Source: Tranzscheliella williamsii (Eukaryota > Basidiomycota > Ustilaginomycetes > Ustilaginales > Ustilaginaceae). From it: a DNA stretch of 64,000 nucleotides. The stretch is taken from positions 22,645 to 86,644 of the forward strand of contig JALBYF010000072.1 in assembly GCA_023212725.1 (NCBI GenBank), given 5' to 3'. Below, one piece after another: positions 30,874-39,300 of the stretch. Below the pieces are notes generated by a model. That model saw only the letters and a program-made list of their open reading frames with translations. It made no database searches and was not told the origin of the DNA. Every line of letters begins with the position of its first letter. Position 1 is the stretch's first letter. The translations under genes and the position numbers were made by a program.

Positions 30874-31063
30874 ACCACCCCGCCTCGCGGAATAGCCCCC
30901 TCCACCCCGACCTGAGGCGACCCGCGAAGCAATCCATACCATTTTGGAGACGAGAGAAAGAGTAGTTGCAGTACAGGATGCGTCTGGCGGGGATGTGCAA
31001 TCGATTCCAAGGATGATAAGCAAAGCAGGGGAGGGGAAAGAGGATGCGGGCGGAAGAGCGGGA

Positions 31064-31987
31064 TTATTGCCAGAGACCGCCGTCGCCATCGGCGTTGGTC
31101 TTGACGCCGCCCTTTTCGCGCTTGCCTTTGAACTTGCCGCCCTTGGCGCCGCTCTTGTAGTAGTCGCGCATCTCCTGTTTGGACCACTGTGCGTCCTGTT
31201 CCTGCTGCCACTGCTGCATGCGGGCTTCTTGGGTGGTGAGGATGCCTGCGTCCTGCATGCGCTGGGAGCGGGAGGGGGTGGCGGTGCCGGAGCCGGGGAG
31301 CGAGTCGGCGCGGGCGGCGTCCTTGGCCTCGATGCGCTTCTGTTTGGCGTACTGGGTTTTCCAGTCTGTCTTGCTTTCTCTGCGCGTCCATTTGGCGCCG
31401 CCGGTGCCCCAGGCAGGGAGGGGGGGGAGGGGGGAGTCGTGCGAAGTGGCGGCAAAGGTATGCTGATAGTGGCGGTACCAGCCGTAGTTGAGTGTGGCCG
31501 AGCGGCGCCAGCGCTTGCAGACGCCAGAGCAGGCGACGAGCGAGTCGACGGGGAGGCGGAGGAAGATCTGCTGCGCCACCTCGCTGCCAAACGCACGCAG
31601 CGGGTCCGCCTTGCTCTGCGCAGCGCGCTTCTGCGTCCGCCGTCGCAGCCGCTCCGCAGCCCCCTCCGCCGCCGCACCCGCCGCCGCATCACTCTCCACG
31701 TCCGTGGTGTCCGTCTCCACCCCCAACCGTGACGGCCCCGTCGGCGACGACGGCCGGCTCCGCTCCAGCGGCGTCCCCACCGCCGTCCCCGGCGCGGACC
31801 GCACGTTGACCAGCTCCTCCTCGCTGTCCACCTGCTCCCAGTCGTTTAGCGCTTCCTTGCTAGCCCCGCCGTGATGGCCCGCCGCTCGATCCGCCTCGCT
31901 CGTCGCGTCGTCCCCCGTCTGCCCAGTACCGAGCGTCGCATTGGCGAGCCGCGAGCTGAGCACGCTTTGCAACAGATTCGACATCAT
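31064..31987 (-). CDS. F-box protein, 307 aa
   Basis: The frame opens on TTG; the first ATGs are at 31987 and 31984 (MMSNLLQSVLS). A single F-box is at about residues 125-170: AFGSEVAQQIFLRLPVDSLVACSGVCKRWRR, followed by WYRHYQHTF. F-boxes bind Skp1 and recruit substrates to SCF ubiquitin ligases. There is no LRR, WD or Kelch domain; the C-terminal third is charged, with KTDWKTQYAKQKRIEAKDAA and a lysine/glycine-rich end (KGGKFKGKREKGG). The N-terminal 110 residues are disordered, and SEADRAAGHHGG and WEQVDSEEELV occur there. I do not know its substrate or a closer orthologue. Confidence 0.82.
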   Translation of the reverse strand: MMSNLLQSVLSSRLANATLGTGQTGDDATSEADRAAGHHGGASKEALNDWEQVDSEEELVNVRSAPGTAVGTPLERSRPSSPTGPSRLGVETDTTDVESDAAAGAAAEGAAERLRRRTQKRAAQSKADPLRAFGSEVAQQIFLRLPVDSLVACSGVCKRWRRSATLNYGWYRHYQHTFAATSHDSPLPPLPAWGTGGAKWTRRESKTDWKTQYAKQKRIEAKDAARADSLPGSGTATPSRSQRMQDAGILTTQEARMQQWQQEQDAQWSKQEMRDYYKSGAKGGKFKGKREKGGVKTNADGDGGLWQ

Positions 31988-32686
31988 AAACAAGTCTCGT
32001 GATCGATCGCCAAGTGTCGTAGTAATCTACCCACGAATGAAGTTGAGTGATTGTAAGGGACGATGTGACTGTAACGTAGTAGGATAGCCAACGCACTGAT
32101 TGCGAAATCCGTTTCGGCGACGAAACAGCGAGAGCTTAAGTCGGGCAGGTGAAGCCTAACTAGAAACACACAGCGTCAAGTGACTCACTCAACTCAGTGC
32201 CCAGCCTGGCTGGCTCAGTTGTGGCCCACCGAAGCCGCCAAGTAGCTTGCCTTGCTTGCAGCCACAGTCGGCTCCCATCCGCATCTGTATTCTCTTCTAC
32301 TCCAACACTCCCACACCCACTCTTCTGTGATACTGTCACACTCCCACACTTTTGTGATTGCGATGCTGCTGTGACTCGATGATAGATGGACTTGTAGTTC
32401 AGTGCCTGTGACTTTGACGCTGCAACTGTGACGCTGGGAAAGGCTGAGTCGATGTCATGGGCGCCTCCACACCGGTCAGTCGATTGTATATGACTGCAAC
32501 TGCAACTGCGCATTTCATTGCATTTGTAATGGGGCGATGCAGAATGTGCGAGCGCTGCATGCAGAAGGCGGATGTTGCATGCGACGCAGGGTGGAGCGTA
32601 GGCAGGACGCTGGGGCTTCACTGCCACCATTGTGGATACCGCACTGACTGCCACACCCATTTGGCAACTGGCAGGGACAGCGAGCG
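31988..32686. promoter_or_regulatory. Divergent promoter region between the F-box gene and the MBL-fold gene
   Basis: This is 699 bases with many copies of CTGTGAC/GTCACA-like words (for example near 32060, 32330, 32375, 32410, 32428) and TGCAACTGCAACTGC at 32494. No convincing gene; the open frames are short and shadow each other. Confidence 0.45.
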
Positions 32687-33685
32687 ATGGCAGCGAGCAG
32701 TGCGGACAAAGGCAGAGCTACGGCCGTAGAGCAGACCAGCGCTGGCGAGGTCGAGTTGTACAAGCTCAACGGCGACACCAGCTGGCTTGTCCGTCTCCCG
32801 AGGGCGATGCCAGCGAGCTCCGCCTACTACTACCTCGTCATTGATCCGTGGCTCAGTCCGGCGTCGCAGATTGATGGTGCTGCCTTCCTGTCCCGCCAGA
32901 CGCGCGTCGCGCCCGCCGCGTTCGCCTCGCTCGCCGAGCTCGACGGCTGGCTCCAGCGCCACCCGACCGCGCCCGGCCGTGTGGACGCGATCCTCTTCAG
33001 CCACTCCTTCTCCGACCACACCCACCCGCAGACCCTGCAGGACACAGGCGCCAGCACCGTGCTGCAGCGCGCACTCATCCTCACCACCAACGACTCCCTC
33101 GCAGCGCTCAAGTCGCTGCGCCTCGGTCTGGATGCCGAAAATATAGTCAACCTGTCCGCGACGTCGGCTTCGCAGGACGTGGGAAGCTCCGTCGCCCCAC
33201 GTCGCTTCCCGCCAGGCATAGCCGTCGAGTATCTTCCGGCCAGGGATGCGGCGCTCTCGCCCGCCTGGAACCGGCTTCACTCGGCCATCCTCATCACCGC
33301 AGACCGCCCCGCCGGCCCGACCCGCATCCTCTACTCGCCGCACGGCATCACGCCACGCTCGCTCCCCGCCCATCTCACCACGCAGAACGCCGACGCAAGC
33401 CCCGCTAAACACATCCTCATCCACAGCTTCGACAGTCAGACCCTGCCCGCCATCGGCACCGTCGCATGCGGCTTCCCCAACCTCCTCGCCCTTGTCCCCG
33501 CCTTCCGCCCCCACCTCATCCTCGCCACCCACGACGAGGACAAGCAGGGAGAGGGCATCGTCGGCCGCCTCCTCACCCGCCACACCTTCTCCCTCGATCA
33601 CGTCCAGCGCGAGATCAGCCTCGCCCATCCCGAATCTCACGCCCAAATCCGCTCCCTCGAGCCCGGCGAAACTGTCGTCGTCTGA
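32687..33685 (+). CDS. Metallo-beta-lactamase-fold protein with incomplete metal motif, 332 aa
   Basis: ATG at 32687. The fold is suggested by YYLVIDPWLSP near residue 50, the central ILFSHSFSDHTHPQTL at about 103-118, ILYSPHGITP at about 208, and HLILATHDEDKQGEG near 285. In active MBL enzymes the central motif is H-x-H-x-D-H; here it is H-S-F-S-D-H, so the second His is Phe while the following THPQTL keeps another His. I recall a fungal family with similar SHPFTDH motifs, so this may be a family trait. Function unknown; no targeting signal. Convergent with ARPC2 (182 bases between stops). Confidence 0.78.
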   Translation: MAASSADKGRATAVEQTSAGEVELYKLNGDTSWLVRLPRAMPASSAYYYLVIDPWLSPASQIDGAAFLSRQTRVAPAAFASLAELDGWLQRHPTAPGRVDAILFSHSFSDHTHPQTLQDTGASTVLQRALILTTNDSLAALKSLRLGLDAENIVNLSATSASQDVGSSVAPRRFPPGIAVEYLPARDAALSPAWNRLHSAILITADRPAGPTRILYSPHGITPRSLPAHLTTQNADASPAKHILIHSFDSQTLPAIGTVACGFPNLLALVPAFRPHLILATHDEDKQGEGIVGRLLTRHTFSLDHVQREISLAHPESHAQIRSLEPGETVVV

Positions 33686-33867
33686 CCTGCCCGCTCCGCC
33701 TCCCCCCACAGCTGTGGCTCCGCCTTGCTATATCCGTCTATACCCGTCTAGTAGAGTCACTTTCACGCCCTGTAGCACAGAGCACCCGCATAGTACAGAG
33801 CATCCGCATTACACGGTCCAACCGCCAGGACAGGCGGGAGATACAGATGGAGCGCGCAGGCGCCGCC

Positions 33868-34967
33868 TCACGTGCGGCGGAAGGTGCGGCCGCTGGCGGT
33901 CTTGCGCTCCTTCTCGGCAAGCTCGGGCTTGGCGCGGTTGAGCACCTTGAGGAACTCGGCGACGCGGTGGCGCATCCGGCTGTGCATGTAGGCCTTGGAG
34001 CACTTGATGTGGTAGTGCAGGTAGTCGCGGAACAGCTGGATCCGCGAGATCGTGCCCGCCATCACATCCGGATGGCTGAAGTGCCGTGGGAAGAGCACTG
34101 CCCGAGCGGAGACGGCACGGTCAGCATCCGTCTGTATCGCTCCGGCTGCGGATTCGGAACGAGCAAGGCCAAGACTTACCAAATGTCACGTAGCCGACGT
34201 CGTCGCCGCGGTTGAGGTCCTTGACGCTTCGGATCTCCAGCGGCGGGTCGCGATTCGAGTAGAGCACCTGTGGGGCGTTTTGGATCGACGGCTGCCTCCT
34301 GGCATCGACGAACTCCTGCAGGAAGACCTTGCCGATCACCTTGTCGGTTTCCTCCTTGAATATTGTGCTGAAGACGACGGTAACTCTGTCGGCGGACGGG
34401 ATTACGTAGATTGCCTCGTCGTCGCGGTAATGGATGGTCATGATGTCAGCTGCGCCGGCGGGCGCCGAGTCCTGCGCGCTCTCGGCGGCCTTTTCGAGCT
34501 GCTTCTGGAATGCGAACGCGCGCTCGAACGGCGCGGCCATGGCGTTGCGCTTGAGCAGCGAGACGCTGTGGACGAGCGCCTCGCGCTCGGCGCCGGCCGC
34601 GGGCACCTTTGCGTAGTCGAACTCGAGCGTCACGCTGTACTCGGCCTCGACCGACGCGCGCAGCCACGGCCCGTACTCGCGCTGCAGCACATCCAGCGCA
34701 CCCGCCTGCACCAGCTCCCCCCAGCACTTGATGTCCATCGACAGCACCAACGGCCCCGCCTTGCTCGCTGACTCCAGGTGGTACGCCACGCCATCAAAGT
34801 CGGTAAACGTCTGGTCCACCGATGCGGGCCTGCCAACAAAACGGATCGAAAGCGTCAGTACCATGTAACTTCCCCGCGCTATCATGCTCACGGCCAAGTG
34901 CCCACCTTTCGAACTTCTCCGTTAGAACATCCCGGATGATGATGTTTTCGTCCCCTAGCAGAATCAT
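33868..34967 (-). CDS. ARC35: Arp2/3 complex subunit 2 (ARPC2/p34), 313 aa, three exons
   Basis: Exons on the minus strand are 34967-34906, 34829-34180 and 34097-33868. The introns have donors GTGGGC and GTAAGT and acceptors GGCAG and GGGCAG. The short first exon gives [20 protein letters not shown], the classic ARPC2 start, and is split in a codon; exon 2 continues with [19 protein letters not shown]. Family blocks follow: [70 protein letters not shown], then across the second junction GYVTF-VLFPRHF, and [20 protein letters not shown] with [11 protein letters not shown]. The total length matches the family (about 300). ARPC2 with ARPC4 forms the core that anchors the mother filament in branched actin nucleation, needed for endocytic actin patches. 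Confidence 0.96.
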
Positions 34968-35509
34968 ATTGGCTGACTTCCTCGGCACGGCAGCGTGCTG
35001 CAAGCTTGACACGGGAGCGGGCGCGCGGAACGTTGGCAAGACCGGGATGCTGCGGTTCGAAACAGGCTCGATGCAACGCCTGTAGCACTGTCGGTAGCAC
35101 TGCTATGCGGCTGTACGTGAGGAAGGGTTCGACAAGATGACTGACCAAGTTGCGTCGGACGTGCCTGTCTACGATGCGTTTCGAGATGGCGACTCTAGCG
35201 TCGGGCATCGCAACGACGGCGCCGTGTCGACTTGAACTGTGCGCTGCTTCTACTTTCCCAGCTTCCGTTTCTCGCGCGAAAGAAATACTACACCGCCTGC
35301 GCGTCTCAATTCCAACACCTCTGATCCATTAACAGACGCACGGGGATGGACATGCCCGTACTGAGCAGCCGGACGACTGCAAGCGTACACTACAGCAACA
35401 ATCAACAAAGTGGCTATGTAACTAGGTGGTATAGACACTCTGATAGAGAATGTGGTGAAGGGAGGGATGGCGAGATTCCCAGATCCAGCGCCGTCGTGGG
35501 TAGCGAGAC
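34968..35509. promoter_or_regulatory. Intergenic region upstream of ARPC2
   Basis: This is 542 bases between the ARPC2 start and the stop of the next minus-strand gene. No recognisable gene; short frames only. Confidence 0.45.
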
Positions 35510-36307
35510 CTAATCGTAGTCGACGTCGTCGTCGCCTTCGTCAAAGTCTTCGATATCAGCGTCGAGATCGACCGCGTCTTCCTCGAGCTGGATCGCAGCA
35601 TGACGCTCGGCTTGGCTGCGGGCGGCAGTGGCGGCGGCGGCGGCTCGGTTGGCCTCCGCTTCGGCGTCTCTAGCTCTTCGTTCTGCCTCTGCCAGCTGAC
35701 GCTGGTGGAGCTCGGCTTGTGCGTGGCCTGTATGGCCGCCGACAAAGGGGCCCGTGTGCGCTTCGGCATCTGATTCGCCAGAACCATCTCCTTCTGCCTG
35801 GCCGCCATCGTCGGCGCCGACGGCCGAGATGCCGGCATCGACAGCCGACATGGCCGCCCGTCTTCCCTCGTCCTCTTCGTTAGACAGCTCCTCCTCTCGC
35901 ATCGTCCTCCGCCTTCCGATCTGGACAATGTACCGTTCGCCGAAGCGCACCGCCTGGTAACGGCCTACCTCGATGGCTTCCTCGAGGTCGCTCAGCTGAT
36001 CCGCCTCCGCCGAGCTGCCGATGGGCGGGTATCCCTTGAGGGACCGCAGCATGCGCGCCTGCTCGGCACATCGCGAACGCGCCGGTAGATGATCACCTCG
36101 TGTGGCCTGACGCACCAAGCGCCGCTGCAGCATCGCCTGTCGCTGCGGGGACAGCTGGGCGTTGGCATGGCCCGCATGCATGCCAGCGCTGTTTCCTCCT
36201 ACATTCTGCGAGCCAGATGGGTCTGGCGACGGCGATCGAGACCATGCTCGAGTGGAGGGATGCGCCGCATGCGCCCATATGCTATTGATGGGGGGAAGGT
36301 AAGCCAT
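35510..36307 (-). CDS. Acidic-tailed protein, possibly Apc15-like, 265 aa
   Basis: ATG at 36307 (MAYLPPINSIWAHAAHP). A middle block ARMLRSLKGYPPIGSSAEAD is followed by LEEAIEVGRYQAVRFGERYIVQIGRRRTMREEE, a long Ala/Glu/Arg-rich helix (about 200-240) and an all-acidic end (DLDADIEDFDEGDDDVDYD). The combination of a short N-terminal aromatic motif, a middle helix leading into x-PIG, and an acidic tail resembles the small anaphase-promoting-complex subunit Apc15/Mnd2, where human APC15 has a WLQSI...VPIGKPA pattern. The resemblance is short and the helix is not diagnostic, so this could instead be an unrelated nuclear protein. The gene itself looks real: ATG start, good length, biased composition and no competing frame with a domain. 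Confidence 0.6.
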   Translation of the reverse strand: MAYLPPINSIWAHAAHPSTRAWSRSPSPDPSGSQNVGGNSAGMHAGHANAQLSPQRQAMLQRRLVRQATRGDHLPARSRCAEQARMLRSLKGYPPIGSSAEADQLSDLEEAIEVGRYQAVRFGERYIVQIGRRRTMREEELSNEEDEGRRAAMSAVDAGISAVGADDGGQAEGDGSGESDAEAHTGPFVGGHTGHAQAELHQRQLAEAERRARDAEAEANRAAAAATAARSQAERHAAIQLEEDAVDLDADIEDFDEGDDDVDYD

Positions 36308-39300
36308 CGCCGCTCTTCACGCCTGCCGTGTCCAGGGCCTAAAGTGATCACGGCGCCCGGCTCGGAAGGGAGAAAGACCAGTGCTAGACGATCGCTGTAT
36401 CGGCCCACCTACTCGACAGTGCCATGGTCTTGGCTCGCGCTGTGCAGTACCACCCCAGACGTAGAAGCAGGTCGCCAAAGGTTAGACAGCGAGCGGTCTT
36501 TAGGTTACCGCATCTGCCTTGTCGCGGGTAAGATCGCGGCTAAAAGGATATATAGATGCATCGACGCATCGATCCGATCGATCCCGATTTTTTCGCCTGC
36601 TCCCGATCTGTCCAACACTTAGCTCTACATCTCCGACGAAGTCGGCGGGGTTTTAGTGATTCGGCATTTCGATGCTCAAAGATTACAAATGGAGACATTC
36701 TATCCTTTTTCACTCAAAAGGGCAAATAAAAGAAAAAAGCGGGACGGAAATTCGCACATATAATCGGCAGTGTCACCATCCATCAGCGCGAGTAATTAGA
36801 GCACCACTCCCAGCGATGCGACAGCATTGACAGAGCACGGTCGACAGCACAACGAAGGAGCCCAGATAGAAAGGGGAACGATGAACTGCGTAAGTGGCTG
36901 TCATTGCTTTCCCACGCTAGCTAAGGAGGCGTCCGACGGTGGCCAAGAACCGAGTCAGACAAAGTTCGCTACCCAAAGCTTAAGCTATACTGAGGTAGCC
37001 ACATGCACGTCCGAGCGCATACTGTATCCGTATGAAACTGTGCAAGTCACGATACTGTACTATAAGCGACACAGTAAGTCTTGTGCGGTTCGTGCCGATA
37101 TAAGCCGGAGGATGGTAAGCTGTCGGATGCGGCCGGTATCCGTCTCTGAACAGTCACAAATTGAGCATGACTGTGGACTAGCCCCGCTCAAGCCAGACAG
37201 GGCAACGGCCGGGGTGTAAGGAGACTGTGCAGCTGACAGACCCCAGGTCGTTCTGATGCCAGGGTCTCTCTGCAATGTGGCGAAACCTTGATGTCTGAGC
37301 TTCGCTTCGCGAGGAATGATATAACGCGTCCATCGGTCTTGCTAACTGGCTTGCCCCTATCCAGCGTTCGATTGACTGGCGCTCATCGTGTAAGACGTGC
37401 AACTCTCCAGGCAACAACTCCGGGCATAACGGCGAGACCGTATATTCCTCAAGCTTTGTTTCTCGAACCGGGTTTTGCAGTTTGTATCATTAACTTTTCT
37501 CCAGCGGTTGTGATTCCCTTGGCAACTGAATGCTCGCTTCCAGACGGGCAGAGATGGGCCCTCGCTTTGACTCTCCGGCAGAATGTGGATGCAGTCAGCA
37601 GGAGAGCGGCTGGACGAAAGGGTCAATTAGGCAGCTGGCATGGTAACAAGCTGGTAGAGCGCATCCAGCCGGCGGTGGTCTACACGACGCAGCCGCTCGT
37701 CCAATACCTCCCAGCATCAGCACGTACGGAACCGCAGTGCTTGTCTTTCCTTCACCTTGCCGAGCGAACTTCAGAAGGATGTGGTGTTCCAGACCAGTAC
37801 ATGTGGCTTGATCTTTCTCCGCGTCTGCTTAACCGGTCTTATCTAGCCACTGGCCTCGACCTGCCCACTTTCCACTATAGTCAGATCACGCAACTGGCCG
37901 ACTGCTGACTGAGACGAGTGGGCCGGATAGAGCCGTACGGTACGGCCTTCCCTGCTAGCATGTAAGCTCAACCGGATTGAGGACCGCACCGAGACACCGT
38001 CAGCGCCTGACTGTGAGTGTACTACAGAAAGCGACGCACCCTCTCTTCGCTAGCGGGTGGGGATGGGCCGCCGCCGGAGGAGGTTACCTTAGCTGCTCGT
38101 TCCGATCTTACTGCCAGAGCAATCTCCCCCTTGCCTAGAACTGCCAACGGCAACCACCTTCGGGTGAGTGAAGGACCGCAACGGCCAAGTGGTAAGCCAA
38201 AGTCCGGTCTTTCGCCAGAGCCCTTTCTGGATCGAGCATGTTCGCGCACGAGGCAAGGTCAGCGTCGGACATGCTCATGTGTCCTGGATCTTGCTGCCAT
38301 AGCCACTCACGCCCATGTCTATGTGCTACCCCTCACCTTGAAAAGCCCCTTGCGTGTTACAAACATTCCTCTTGACCATCAGTTTTTGTCACCACCCACC
38401 CGTTTGCCTTTCCCTTGTCTGGCGTCCTCAAACGTTCATCTCACCCACTACTGACCAGCACGACACAAAATTGTTCATACCGGTGCCAGCCAGGCTCTCA
38501 TCAATTTCCGACCCGGCTGCCCAGCTTACTAACACCCGCCGCTTCGTCGCAATCGCCGCGTCTCCTTGCATCGGATCTGGCCAGCTCCATCTCACTTCGC
38601 GAGCGTCGTTAAGGTAGTCGAGCTCGGCAGCGCTTGCAGGTCGCAACCATCACAATCGAGCAACACACTCCGCATCTTGGTCGCCTAATCCCTGCTCTCT
38701 CAAGGTTGTGATTTTCAAGGTAAGTTTGGTGTACTCTTGACGAATCCTTGCTGTGATAGATTTGTGGTCAGAGGTGGTACGCGCCTCGCCCCTAGTGCAC
38801 AGTCCTGCCCGTCTTTGCACCGCCCTTGCAGCTGCGATGCTTGCAGCTGCAGATGGTTGCATAGCCGCTTTCGGCCCGATGGCGATGTTTCATCGGGCCT
38901 ACGGGCTAGACTGGCAGCTGTCATGACTGCCCGTGCGGGGCTTTGACAGTTGTAGAGGAGAGGGGACAGCACCCCATGCCATTGCTTGACGCAAGGGGCA
39001 GCTGGGACGTCTACCAAGATGCTATCAAAAGCGCTCTAAAGCGGGCAATGGACGCACTCGGTCAGCTATGCCATATTGCAGCACGGAGACGCAGCGAACG
39101 ATGAACTGGAGGAATTTCATCCGTTCCGGGCTCGATGACTGGCAGACCGTCCTGGAGCCTGAAGGGCAAGGGCCAAGGAACCCCTGTTGCGCAATGTGCA
39201 TGGCTCGCTTGGCCCTAGCGGACTGGCAAAGCTACGATGAAGGGCGCCTTGTCACGAGCTCTGAAATACGGAACGCGTGATAACGTGAGCCTGTCAAAAG

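Noticed and set aside
30222..31692. Minus-strand frames of 389 and 359 codons over the CHS5/F-box boundary
   Set aside because: They cover the CHS5 low-complexity repeat and the F-box gene in another frame; the sequence is Ser/Ala/Gly or Arg/Pro-rich and has no domain.
36560..36590. ATCGATCCGATCG shared by 36568 and 41410 at both sides of the 6-kb gap
   Set aside because: A 13-base match between two palindrome-like stretches in 64 kb is not strong enough to claim boundary repeats of an inserted element.
37288..37908. 206-codon plus-strand frame in the 6-kb gap
   Set aside because: Starts with a usable ATG, but composition is unremarkable, no domain is seen, and no neighbouring exon improves it. 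Kept open only as a low-probability gene.
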